Of a stretch of DNA of 64,000 bases, positions 51,243 through 59,796 are shown piece by piece. Made by a program: the position numbers and the translations under genes. The notes beneath the pieces are model-generated. The model made no database searches, was not told the DNA's origin, and saw nothing but the letters and a program-made list of their open reading frames with translations. Within the stretch, counting starts at the first letter, position 1. The number at the start of each line of letters is the position of its first letter. The stretch is from NCBI GenBank assembly GCA_902363515.1, contig CABJAN010000012.1, positions 1-64,000 on the forward strand. Reading direction: 5' to 3'. The stretch is from Bacillota bacterium. Its GTDB lineage: Bacteria > Bacillota > Clostridia > Lachnospirales > Lachnospiraceae.

Positions 51243-53117
51243 TCATTCTTCTGTATAATACTGTGCCTGTGCCTGCCACAGCTGTGCATATTTTCCATTC
51301 ATTTGAGCCAGCAGCTCTTCGTGAGTTCCTTTTTCTACAATTTGCCCTTGATGAAAAACAACAATTTCATCACAGAACTTGCAGGAAGACAGTCTGTGGC
51401 TGATGTAGATGGACGTTCTGTCTCCGGAAATTTCATTGAATTTTGCATAGATTTCTGCTTCTGCAACCGGGTCTAAAGCAGCAGTCGGTTCGTCTAAGAT
51501 TATGAAGGGGGCATCCTTATAAAGTGCTCTGGCAATGGCGATTTTCTGGGCTTCGCCTCCGGAAATTTCCACACCGTCTTCTGTAAAATCTTTGTAGAGA
51601 GGAGTATCGGTTCCCTGTGGCATGGAGGAGAGACGTTCTCCCAGACCAGCGTCAGACAGGGCTTTTTCTGCACGTTTCCTGTCATAAACAATACTTCCTG
51701 CTACATTGGAACCAAGGGACTGGCTAAGAAGCTGGAAGTCCTGAAAGACAATAGAGAAGATTTCCATATAGTCTTTGTACTTGTATTTGCGGATATTAAT
51801 GCCATTTAAGAGAATTTCCCCTTCCTGGGGATCATAGAGGCGGCAGAGCAGCTTAATAAATGTGGTCTTGCCGCTTCCGTTTTCCCCTACGATAGCCAGG
51901 CGGGTACCAATGTGAAACTTCATGGACACATGGCGCAGTGCCCAGTTATCTGTACCGGGATAACGAAAAGATACATCCCTAAATTCGATTTCATACTTAC
52001 GATCAGAACGTTTTTCTGTGGTAAGGCTGCCTTGATACATGGTATTAGGTAAATCCAGAAAGGTAAAGGTCTGTTCCAGATAAGGAGCATTGGCTTTTAC
52101 AAGTCCTGCAAACTCTACCAAAGCAAATACATTAGAAGATAAAGCAGTAACAGCACCCACATATTGCGTGATGCTTCCTACATCAAAAGCGCCGCCCCAG
52201 GCTTTCAGGCAGGTAAACACATAGATACATCCTGTCAGGAGTGCAGTAAGCCCGGTAGCAAAAGCATCATAGAGACCAACAGAAGAGCGGGCAGATATTG
52301 CCATAGAGCTGGAGGGACCAAAACCAAGAGGTATAATTTTCTGAAAATAGTGGCTGATCAAATCTTGCTGATGATAAAGGCGCACATCTTCACTTTTTCC
52401 CTGTCGCTGTCCGAATTTCCCGAAATAACCAAAAATACGGTTACTCAAGGTCATAGTTTCCGCCTGCTGTCCCCAGATAGAGACCGCCTTGGCAGAGAGC
52501 ATTCCGGCCAGAAGGCTGACCATAAGAATGCAGGAAGCCAGAATCAGGACAAAAACAGGGTGGTTCAGAATGGTAAGACATCCACTGTTTTTGGGTACCT
52601 GGGCAGTAAAAAGGGAGATGGTCAGGAGGATACCGCTTAAAATACCTAAAAGGTTGCAAAGGCCAATCTGATAATTTTCCGATGCCCGCATTAGTCCCCA
52701 AGAAGACCAGTTTTCATTTTGCTGGATTTGTGCATGGAGATCCCGAATTTTCTGAGAATCAAGATCTTTATAATCCATAGAGAAAAATTTATGAGAAAAC
52801 AGTATCTCTTTGCTGCCGTAGAGTGCATCCTGAAGGGTATTATAACGCTGGTATAGAAAAGCCCTGAGAAGCAGGAAGATACCGCTGCACAGTGTGGCTG
52901 CCATTGCCCATCTGATTAATATTTCCGGTCTGCGGTTATTGGAAAGCTCCTGTAGTAATTGTGCAGAAAAGTACACAGTTACATAAGGAATCAGGGATGA
53001 GACCAGGGCATATAAGGTGGCAACAGGAAAAAAAATTGGACTCACTTTGTGAAGAAGCTTTGCGGCACGGTTTTGGAGCTGTAATGCCTCTTTTATTGTT
53101 TTGAATGTTTCTTTCAT
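51243..53117 (-). CDS. ABC exporter half-transporter (second of pair)
   Basis: A 624-residue fusion of a six-helix membrane domain (about 25-330) and an ATPase. Walker A is GENGSGKTTF, signature ISGGEAQKIAIARAL, Walker B FIILDEPTAALD, H-loop ISHRLSS. The variant signature (ISGGEAQ) and the partner gene indicate a heterodimeric exporter. The start ATG at 53117 overlaps the stop of the upstream gene by one base. The substrate is unknown; a peptide or drug is possible. Confidence 0.9.
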   Translation of the reverse strand: MKETFKTIKEALQLQNRAAKLLHKVSPIFFPVATLYALVSSLIPYVTVYFSAQLLQELSNNRRPEILIRWAMAATLCSGIFLLLRAFLYQRYNTLQDALYGSKEILFSHKFFSMDYKDLDSQKIRDLHAQIQQNENWSSWGLMRASENYQIGLCNLLGILSGILLTISLFTAQVPKNSGCLTILNHPVFVLILASCILMVSLLAGMLSAKAVSIWGQQAETMTLSNRIFGYFGKFGQRQGKSEDVRLYHQQDLISHYFQKIIPLGFGPSSSMAISARSSVGLYDAFATGLTALLTGCIYVFTCLKAWGGAFDVGSITQYVGAVTALSSNVFALVEFAGLVKANAPYLEQTFTFLDLPNTMYQGSLTTEKRSDRKYEIEFRDVSFRYPGTDNWALRHVSMKFHIGTRLAIVGENGSGKTTFIKLLCRLYDPQEGEILLNGINIRKYKYKDYMEIFSIVFQDFQLLSQSLGSNVAGSIVYDRKRAEKALSDAGLGERLSSMPQGTDTPLYKDFTEDGVEISGGEAQKIAIARALYKDAPFIILDEPTAALDPVAEAEIYAKFNEISGDRTSIYISHRLSSCKFCDEIVVFHQGQIVEKGTHEELLAQMNGKYAQLWQAQAQYYTEE

Positions 53118-54934
53118 CAGAAATCCCTCCCTTCTTGATAGTAACGGCTCTGGGTGTCAAAAAGCTGTGCATAGGCACCACCTGCCTGCAACAGTTCCTC
53201 ATGAGTGCCTTCTTCTAAGATAGCACCATGCTCCAGATAGAGAATCCGGTCGCAAAATCTGGTAGAAGCCAGGCGGTGAGAGATAAAGAGAGAGGTTTTT
53301 CCCTCTGTCATCTCATGGTATTTTAGATAAATGTCATTTTCGGCCAGGGGGTCTAAAGCGGCTGTTGGCTCGTCTAGGAGCAGGATAGGGCTGTTTTTAT
53401 ATAAGGCCCTTGCAAGCATGAGTCGCTGTGTCTGGCCACCAGAGAACAGCACACCATCTAAATAAACCTCCCGGCCCGTATGGGTAGCAAGCCCCTTTTG
53501 CAGTTGTTGTACCATTTGGGTAAGCCCTGCTTTTTCCAGGCAGTTCCAAATTCTTTTTTCGTTTATGTCTTTATAATCCTGGGCAATATTTTCTGCCAGT
53601 GTCACATCCAGAAGAGAATAGTTCTGGAATACAGCACTGAACAGAGCATAATAATCCTGCCGGTTAAAGTCACGTATGTCCTGGCCATTTAACAGCACCC
53701 GGCCCTTAGTAGGGTCCAGAAGACCGCAGAGCAGTTTGACCAGAGTGGTTTTTCCGGCTCCGTTTAAACCGACGATTGCCAGTTTTTCACCCGGGTGAAG
53801 AGTAAGGTTCATCTGGTGGATCGTGTCCCTGGCTGCACCCGGGTAGCGGTAAGATACTTGTTCCAGCCTCAGTTCATAAGGTGCTTTTGGAGGAATTGGT
53901 TTACCATTTTGGAACCGGAAAGGCTCTGGATAGTCCAGGAATGTACGCAGAGAAGAAATATCCAGACTTTCTTTGTGCAGGTCGCTGCACTGCTGCAAAA
54001 TTCCATTTACCCAGGTGGTAAAGGTAGAAATTGCTGTGAAATACAGAAGAAAGGCGGAAACGCTGAGATCTTCTGAAAGAGCAAGATGCAGCAGATAAAC
54101 ATAGGCGATTCCATTTCTGGCAATGGTAAAAAACACATCAGCAAGATCTCCCAGAAGCAGCATTTTTTCGCAGCGCAGGAGGAAATCCATATACGTTTTT
54201 TGGATGGAGGAGCTGATATCATCCAGCCAGTTTTGCAAACCGAAGATGCGGATATCCTTGGCCATGGTAATGGACTGGGATTTATTCTGTATATAGGCCA
54301 GTTTTGCATGACATTGTGCTTCCTCTTCTCTGTGCCGGTATTTCCAGTTGCTGGTATATCGGAAAATCAGAAATCCCAGGACACAGGTGAATACCATAAG
54401 AGCCAGAATCCAGGGATTTAAAGGTGACAGTATGGTTAAAAAGACCAGAAAGCCTCCTGTGTTTTGCAGCAAAAAGGTAAGGGTGTGCCAGATTCGTTCT
54501 GTGGACTGGCTATTGGTGGAAGTACAGAAAAAAGCTTTATCCCGAAGTTTGATAAAGCTGGTATCCAGTGTATTGGAATAGGCGGTTGTATTGCACTTTT
54601 CACCGATTTTTTCGATGATGGCTGTCCGCACGGAAATAAAAGGGCACGTAGTGTTGTCACGGACATATTCTTTTAGTCCCATAAGAAGAAAGAGTGCTGC
54701 TGTGAAGGCTCCGATCGTGAGGAGCAGGCAGGACAGGGAAGCATGGATTTCTACTTGATGCAGGATTCCCGGTGCAATGTAAAGATTTGTTACTTGCAGC
54801 AAGATTTCCAGAATAGCAGATACCAGGCATAAGATAGGTGCTGCTTTGGATGTCTGCCATGCAAGCTTTACCATCCACATGACATTGGACAGAATAGAAT
54901 AAGATGTTTGTTTTTTTGATTTTTGTGTTTTCAT
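53117..54934 (-). CDS. ABC exporter half-transporter (first of pair)
   Basis: A 605-residue membrane-plus-ATPase protein. Walker A is GLNGAGKTTL, signature FSGGQTQRLMLARAL, Walker B ILLLDEPTAALD, H-loop SHRLAS. ATG 54934 is chosen because GAGGTG lies about 9 bases upstream; the GTG at 54946 would overlap that site. It is the first gene of the exporter pair and follows the regulator genes, separated by a terminator at 54967-54999. No small precursor-peptide gene is visible in the gap. Confidence 0.9.
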   Translation of the reverse strand: MKTQKSKKQTSYSILSNVMWMVKLAWQTSKAAPILCLVSAILEILLQVTNLYIAPGILHQVEIHASLSCLLLTIGAFTAALFLLMGLKEYVRDNTTCPFISVRTAIIEKIGEKCNTTAYSNTLDTSFIKLRDKAFFCTSTNSQSTERIWHTLTFLLQNTGGFLVFLTILSPLNPWILALMVFTCVLGFLIFRYTSNWKYRHREEEAQCHAKLAYIQNKSQSITMAKDIRIFGLQNWLDDISSSIQKTYMDFLLRCEKMLLLGDLADVFFTIARNGIAYVYLLHLALSEDLSVSAFLLYFTAISTFTTWVNGILQQCSDLHKESLDISSLRTFLDYPEPFRFQNGKPIPPKAPYELRLEQVSYRYPGAARDTIHQMNLTLHPGEKLAIVGLNGAGKTTLVKLLCGLLDPTKGRVLLNGQDIRDFNRQDYYALFSAVFQNYSLLDVTLAENIAQDYKDINEKRIWNCLEKAGLTQMVQQLQKGLATHTGREVYLDGVLFSGGQTQRLMLARALYKNSPILLLDEPTAALDPLAENDIYLKYHEMTEGKTSLFISHRLASTRFCDRILYLEHGAILEEGTHEELLQAGGAYAQLFDTQSRYYQEGRDF

Positions 54935-54966
54935 AATTTCGTTCACCTCGCAGGTATGACAATATC

Positions 54967-54999
54967 ACAAAAAAGTATCCCCGGGGTATTTCCGGGGAT
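54967..54999 (-). terminator. Terminator/attenuator between kinase and exporter genes
   Basis: On the minus strand ATCCCCGG (plus 54992-54999) pairs with CCGGGGAT (plus 54977-54984) followed by ACTTTTTT. It lies between the kinase stop and the exporter start, so read-through would couple exporter expression to the regulator operon. Confidence 0.75.
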
Positions 55000-55026
55000 G
55001 AATGGTAATTTTGAGGGGATGAACGG

Positions 55027-55701
55027 TTAAAGCTGAGGCAGAAGGATTTCTGTGGTAAATGCCCCGTCTTCACTGCCTCTGCTGATATATCCATCCAGTT
55101 TTTCTACAATTGCATCAATACGGACCAGTCCAAATCCATGTCCTTCGCCCTTTGTGGTTTGGAACCGTTTGCCCATTTTTGTGAGCTTTCGGCCTGCTGT
55201 AAAATTCGTAAAGGAGATATAAAGCTGTGTATTTTTCATATCCATATAGACCCGGATCAGCCTTTGTTCTTCGGGGAGTGCCAGGCTGGCTTCAATGGCA
55301 TTGTCAAATAAGTTGCCCAGAATACAGCACAGATCAATCTCAGAGGAAGTTAGTCTCACAGGAATATGTGCATCTGCCTGAACCGTAATTCCCTTTGCCC
55401 TGGCAAGGGAAATTTTGGAATTTAAAATAGCATCGGTCATAGGATTTCCGGTTTTGATTACAGTATCCACGGTGGTCAGGTCTTCATCCAGCAAATCTAA
55501 ATAATGACAGATAGCTTCCCAGTCCCCAGATGCAGCGTAGGCTTTCATGGTCTGGATATGATTTCTATAGTCATGCCGCCAGCCACGGATTTGACGGTAC
55601 ATGTTTTCGACTTCACGGTAATGAGTTTCAATAAGTTCCTGCTGATAGGAAGAAATCTGTTTTTCAATCTTCCTGGAAAAAAGTCTGGGAAAGAGTTTCA
55701 T
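55027..55701 (-). CDS. Soluble GHKL (AgrC-like) histidine kinase
   Basis: A 224-residue kinase core with no membrane segment. The H box is GWRHDYRNHIQ (H43), the N box ILGNLFDNAIEAS and the G box GEGHGFGLVRI, placing it in the AgrC/CitA-like GHKL group that partners LytTR regulators. Typical AgrC proteins have about 200 residues of membrane helices in front; these are absent here. ATG 55701 is 7 bp after the regulator stop, so the pair is one operon. It may read a cytoplasmic signal or depend on a membrane partner. Confidence 0.85.
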   Translation of the reverse strand: MKLFPRLFSRKIEKQISSYQQELIETHYREVENMYRQIRGWRHDYRNHIQTMKAYAASGDWEAICHYLDLLDEDLTTVDTVIKTGNPMTDAILNSKISLARAKGITVQADAHIPVRLTSSEIDLCCILGNLFDNAIEASLALPEEQRLIRVYMDMKNTQLYISFTNFTAGRKLTKMGKRFQTTKGEGHGFGLVRIDAIVEKLDGYISRGSEDGAFTTEILLPQL

Positions 55702-55708
55702 ATGTCAG

Positions 55709-56407
55709 TCACCTCATCTGAATGATTGCCCGGTTGATTCCATCATAAGCACCACGGGGCAGGGGAAGAACGGTGTGGTCATCTAAAAATACCTGCTTTT
55801 TTGTCACACGGCGGATACTGGTAAGATTTACCAGAAAGGAACGGCCCATGCGGTAAAAACGTTCATCCAGTTCTTTTTCCAGATTTCCAAGAGCCATTTT
55901 TACGGTATAGTCTTCCAGGCCATGTATGGTCACATAATTGCCGGAAACTTCTGCATAACGGATTTGATAAACAGGAAGAATGACCATTTCCCCTGAAATT
56001 TCCAGGTACAGAACTTTTTCATTTCTGGAAATTTTTTCTGCTGCCCTGGAAAGTACATCCATCAGTTTCTCTTCTTTCACTGGTTTCATGAGATAGTGGA
56101 GTGCAGCCACCTCATAACCTTCTGAGATATAGTCAGAATATCCGGTAATAAAGATAATCTGAACCGTCTGATTTTCCCTGCGGATTTTTTTCGCCATGGT
56201 GACACCATCCATGCCATTCATCTCAATATCCAGAAGCAGGATATCAAAGTCTTTCTCTTCCTCATAGAAAAAAAGAAAATTTTCAGCGGAAACAAATTCC
56301 AGAAGCTGTACTTGGTGTCCATGGGTCTGTGCCCAGTTTTTCACCAGATTGGAAAGAAATGTCCGGTCTGGTGCAGAGTCATCGCAGACTGCAATTTTAT
56401 AGTTCAT
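55709..56407 (-). CDS. LytTR response regulator
   Basis: A 232-residue regulator. Receiver domain with CDD (8-10) and phospho-acceptor D60 (LLLDIEMNG); C-terminal LytTR DNA-binding domain (about 130-230) with RYAEVSGNYVTIHG and FYRMGRSFLVNLTSIRRV. It pairs with the downstream GHKL kinase and probably controls the adjacent ABC exporter. RBS AGGAGGAAGAG lies before its ATG, 18 bp after the ATPase gene, so it may be co-transcribed with it. Confidence 0.92.
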   Translation of the reverse strand: MNYKIAVCDDSAPDRTFLSNLVKNWAQTHGHQVQLLEFVSAENFLFFYEEEKDFDILLLDIEMNGMDGVTMAKKIRRENQTVQIIFITGYSDYISEGYEVAALHYLMKPVKEEKLMDVLSRAAEKISRNEKVLYLEISGEMVILPVYQIRYAEVSGNYVTIHGLEDYTVKMALGNLEKELDERFYRMGRSFLVNLTSIRRVTKKQVFLDDHTVLPLPRGAYDGINRAIIQMR

Positions 56408-56425
56408 GTCCTCTTCCTCCTGGTT

Positions 56426-58117
56426 TTATCTACGATACCGGTTAAAGCAGGAGTAAATTTCCTGTTTTCTTGGCCGTGCAAGGCCGCAGGGGGTGTAAGA
56501 GGAGCTGCATACACTGCCAAGTCCCTGGGTTTCCAGCTTTGTTTCCAGTGCTTCTACAATCTGTGAAACAGTCTTTTTGTTGTCAATGAGATGTTCTCTT
56601 GCATATTTCAGCAATTCCCCAAGAGCAGCAGTCTGTTCCTGGTCAGCAAGCTGTTCGATATAACGCAGATCCACGGTTTCTTTTCCAATAGAAAAAGAGT
56701 CTTTGCTGTGAGTTTTTAACTTCAGTTCTTTGTAAGCATCGCGTTTCACAGGAGGGGCGGACATGATCCGCTTTGCCTGTGGCAGGTGAAAGGGGGATGC
56801 ATCTGATGCTGTCAGTGGGAAATCTTTGCACATAGCTTTTACCTTTTTCGTGATATCCAGAGCATGATAATTGTCCATCTGGATAATGGTATCTGCAATG
56901 TGGAAAAACGCCCCGGAACTTCCGGCTACTAGAATCGTGGAAATTCCTGCCTGTTCAAATAAATCTCCTGCACGCTCCAGAAATGGAGTGATGGGTTCTT
57001 TTTCCCGGCTGATGACCTGCTGCATGAAAGTGTCCCGCACCATAAAATTGGTGGCAGAGGTATCTTCATCCAGTAAAAGAAGCTGGATTCCTGCCTCTAT
57101 GCCTTCTGCAATCCCGGCAGCCTGGGAGGTGCTTCCGCTGGCATCCAGGGTGGAGAAGCAGTGGGTGTCTTTTTTATTCGGCAGGTCGTTGATGAACATA
57201 GAAATATCCACATCCTTGATAAATCTTCCGTCTTCGGAGCGGAGTTTTAGCGCGGTGTCATCTGTAATTACATACTCTCTGCCGTCTCCCTGGATGTGGT
57301 TATACACGCCTGCCTCCAGTGCATTTAACAGAGTGGATTTGCCATGGTATCCCCCTCCGGCAATGAGGGTGATGCCCACGGGAATCCCCATTCCTGTTAT
57401 GGTACCTTTATGGGGAAGCTGCATTTCTACCCGCAGAGAAGCAGGAGAGGAAAAGGAGACACTGTTTTTCATAGGTTTCTGGGAAATACCGCTCTGTCTT
57501 GGAAGAATGGCGTTGTCAGCAACAAAGGCTGCCAAATTTCGCTTCTTTAATTCCTTGCGGATATATGCCTGGTCTTCCGCTAGAAAGATTGCGGCTTCTA
57601 CTTCTTTTGGGTTTAAATTTTTATAATAAAGAGCCTTTTTCACACAGACAGGAAGAAAATCAAAAAGGATTTTTTCTAGTTCTTGTGCGTTAATGGTTCT
57701 TCCGTTTGCAGGAAAACCGACACAGAAGCGGAGAATGACTTCTTTTGTCGTGATTTCGCAGGCAGTACGCTCCAGGATTTCCTGGCCGCAGACAGTAGAA
57801 GTGATTAGACCGCTTTTGCCGGAACCTTTGGCACGAAAGCTGTAAGAGCGGATTTGTTCCTCAAATTTCCGGAGAATCAGATCCTGGAGGGCAATCCTGG
57901 TATCTGAGGAGGCAAAGCAGAAGTCAGGAAAACCTGCCTGTCTGCCGCTTACCCGTACGCTTAGATGAGATGGAGAGGCAAAAGGGTCGCCCTGTACGTG
58001 ATCAATGGTCAGCACATGGGTGCCAAAATCATAACTGCCTTTTAAACTTTTGTAGGCAGGATAACTCTTTCGATTTATGGAAGCAAGCATTTGTTTTAAT
58101 TGGATTGAAGTTGACAT
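56426..58117 (-). CDS. Predicted ATPase of the ABC class (P-loop protein)
   Basis: A 563-residue soluble protein of the COG3044-like group. The P-loop is GGGYHGKSTLLNALEAG, and LLLDEDTSATNFMVRD resembles an ABC Walker B. A long N-terminal region (about 1-220) precedes it. These proteins are widespread in Firmicutes and have no settled function. ATG 58117 is chosen because AAAGGA lies about 12 bases before it; the open frame extends back through the tRNA-Arg gene and its terminator, which is not plausible coding sequence. Confidence 0.85.
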   Translation of the reverse strand: MSTSIQLKQMLASINRKSYPAYKSLKGSYDFGTHVLTIDHVQGDPFASPSHLSVRVSGRQAGFPDFCFASSDTRIALQDLILRKFEEQIRSYSFRAKGSGKSGLITSTVCGQEILERTACEITTKEVILRFCVGFPANGRTINAQELEKILFDFLPVCVKKALYYKNLNPKEVEAAIFLAEDQAYIRKELKKRNLAAFVADNAILPRQSGISQKPMKNSVSFSSPASLRVEMQLPHKGTITGMGIPVGITLIAGGGYHGKSTLLNALEAGVYNHIQGDGREYVITDDTALKLRSEDGRFIKDVDISMFINDLPNKKDTHCFSTLDASGSTSQAAGIAEGIEAGIQLLLLDEDTSATNFMVRDTFMQQVISREKEPITPFLERAGDLFEQAGISTILVAGSSGAFFHIADTIIQMDNYHALDITKKVKAMCKDFPLTASDASPFHLPQAKRIMSAPPVKRDAYKELKLKTHSKDSFSIGKETVDLRYIEQLADQEQTAALGELLKYAREHLIDNKKTVSQIVEALETKLETQGLGSVCSSSYTPCGLARPRKQEIYSCFNRYRR

Positions 58118-58163
58118 AAGATATACAAGTCCTTTCATCACAGATAAATATTTAAACAGAAAC

Positions 58164-58197
58164 AAAAAAGCGGAAATCCCAAAAAGAATTTCCGCTT
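58164..58197 (-). terminator. Terminator of tRNA-Arg
   Basis: On the minus strand AGCGGAAAT and ATTTCCGCT pair around a T5G3 loop, followed by T6. It lies between the tRNA and the ATPase gene, so the latter needs its own promoter or read-through. Confidence 0.85.
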
Positions 58198-58204
58198 CAA
58201 ATAC

Positions 58205-58277
58205 GTGCGTTAGAGGATTCGAACCCCCGACCTTTTGGTCCGTAGCCAAACGCTCTATCCAGCTGAGCTAAACGCAC
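58205..58277 (-). tRNA. tRNA-Arg (anticodon ACG)
   Basis: 73 bases before CCA. The acceptor stem GTGCGTT/AACGCAC with discriminator G, D arm GCTCAGCTGGATAGAGC, anticodon stem TTGG/CCAA with loop CTACGGA (anticodon ACG, read as ICG) and T arm GGGTTCGAATCC are all visible. CCA is not encoded. Confidence 0.96.
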
Positions 58278-58311
58278 ATGTTATTTACTGTTGTGCCTCA
58301 CAACAAAAAAG

Positions 58312-58340
58312 ATTATATGATAGAAAATTGAAAATGTCAA
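58312..58340 (-). promoter_or_regulatory. Consensus promoter of tRNA-Arg
   Basis: On the minus strand TTGACA (plus 58335-58340) and TATAAT (plus 58312-58317) are exact consensus with 17 bp between them. A hairpin (TTGTTGTG...CACAACA, 58289-58308) lies in the leader before the tRNA. Confidence 0.9.
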
Positions 58341-58446
58341 CACTTTTTTTGAAAAAAATTATTTTTTTAGAAGGAGATTTTTTTCTGGAAGATTTCCTCA
58401 ATGCGTGATAAGATGGAAATAGAAAAAACATAAGGGAGGGAATTGC

Positions 58447-59142
58447 ATGGTTTGGAACAGAATAGACCTGAAAAATTTCGCCAAAGATTCCATGAGAAAA
58501 AATTATGGAGCCTGTGTGTTGGCAGCTTTTTTGATAAGCCTCGTTCTGGGGTTGGATGCGGGTACCTTGAGTCAACTGGAAGATTTTGAGATGTATATTC
58601 CAGAAGGAATTACGGTTACTGTGAGCTGGATGACTTTGCTGATTGCCATATTTGCAGGAAACGTGTTCACTGTTGGCTGCTGTCGGTTTTTTGTGGAAAA
58701 CAGAGAATATCAGGCGCCGGTATCCAAAGTGTTCCATGGATTTCAAAGTGGGCATTACACCAATGCAGTATGGATTATGTTCCTTAGGGACGTGAAGATC
58801 GTTCTTTGGACGTTTCTTTTCGTTATTCCAGGTATTGTGAAGACCTATGAATACCGTATGGTGCCTTATATTTTGGCAGATCAGCCGGATATTTCAGCTA
58901 GAGATGCTTTTGCCATATCCAGGGAAATGATGAGGGGACAGAAAGTGGACGCTTGGATTTTAGATGTATCTTTTCTTGGATGGTGGTTTGCTGCTACATT
59001 TACCTGCGGACTTTTGGGGATTTTCTGGACAGGGCCTTATGTACATGCCACCAATGCGGAATTGTACGCAGTCCTTCGGGAGAATTGGATGAGAAAACAG
59101 AATATGGGGCAATCTTATGGAACACAGGGGGAGACATTTTAA
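58447..59142 (+). CDS. DUF975 family membrane protein
   Basis: A 231-residue protein with about four to five hydrophobic segments (ACVLAAFLISLVLG, MTLLIAIFAGNVFTVGCCRFF, VLWTFLFVIPGIVKTYEY, WWFAATFTCGLLGIFWTGPY). The motif FVIPGIVKTYEYRMVPYILAD with the later DAFAISREMMRGQK is the DUF975 signature. The function of the family is unknown. ATG 58447 follows AGGGAGGG. The gene precedes a DivIVA-like gene by 24 bp. Confidence 0.85.
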   Translation: MVWNRIDLKNFAKDSMRKNYGACVLAAFLISLVLGLDAGTLSQLEDFEMYIPEGITVTVSWMTLLIAIFAGNVFTVGCCRFFVENREYQAPVSKVFHGFQSGHYTNAVWIMFLRDVKIVLWTFLFVIPGIVKTYEYRMVPYILADQPDISARDAFAISREMMRGQKVDAWILDVSFLGWWFAATFTCGLLGIFWTGPYVHATNAELYAVLRENWMRKQNMGQSYGTQGETF

Positions 59143-59166
59143 GTATTTGACTAAGGGGAGAAAAGC

Positions 59167-59787
59167 ATGGAGAATGAACTTACATTCCGTACCTCAGTGG
59201 GCGGGTATCGGAAAGACGAAGTAATAGAATATGTGGAAAATTTAAATGATGAGATGTTCCACATGAAGAAAACCTATGAAGATGAAATTGGCAGGTTGAG
59301 AATGAAAGTGCAGGAACTGGAAACCTTGCTACAGCAGGAGAAAAGTGAGGCCGCCCAGCTGGAGGGAGAGCAGCATGCCAAAATTGAAAATCTGGAACAG
59401 GAGAATACAAATTTAAAAGAGAATCTGGATACTGTCACAAAAGAGCTGGAGCAGGTGCGGATGCAGTACCAAAAGACAGAGGAACAGAGAGACAGGGAAG
59501 CCAGAGAAAAACAAAATATTAAGGAGAAACTGGCGAAAGAAATTTTACGTCTTCGCGCGGAGAATCAGGTCCTTCGGGAGAATTGGAAAGATGCAGAAAA
59601 TCGAGCTGGCTGTAAAGAGGATTATGAAGCAGTAAGGGAGGCTGTTTCAGAAGCCCAGTTTAAAATTACAGAATATGTGAACATTATCAATAAAACCCAG
59701 GAAAGTTTGGGAGAAACTTACCAGCGAATGAATGGTATTAAAAAGAAAATTGCAGAGGAAATTGAAAAAGCAACAAAGAAGAAATAA
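59167..59787 (+). CDS. DivIVA-like coiled-coil protein (short)
   Basis: A 206-residue protein whose first 25 residues (RTSVGGYRKDEVIEYVENLN) carry the DivIVA membrane-binding motif GYxxxEV, the same as in the product of 2699. A continuous coiled coil (about 30-140) and a Lys-rich end follow. It probably sits at the membrane and organises division or wall growth. RBS AAGGGGAG precedes ATG 59167. The neighbour on the left is a DUF975 membrane protein, and an AraC regulator follows after 9 bp. Confidence 0.75.
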   Translation: MENELTFRTSVGGYRKDEVIEYVENLNDEMFHMKKTYEDEIGRLRMKVQELETLLQQEKSEAAQLEGEQHAKIENLEQENTNLKENLDTVTKELEQVRMQYQKTEEQRDREAREKQNIKEKLAKEILRLRAENQVLRENWKDAENRAGCKEDYEAVREAVSEAQFKITEYVNIINKTQESLGETYQRMNGIKKKIAEEIEKATKKK

Positions 59788-59796
59788 GGAATTACT

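Noticed and set aside
58118..58249. Upstream extension of the ABC-class ATPase into tRNA-Arg
   Set aside because: It would translate the tRNA and its terminator; ATG 58117 has a ribosome site.
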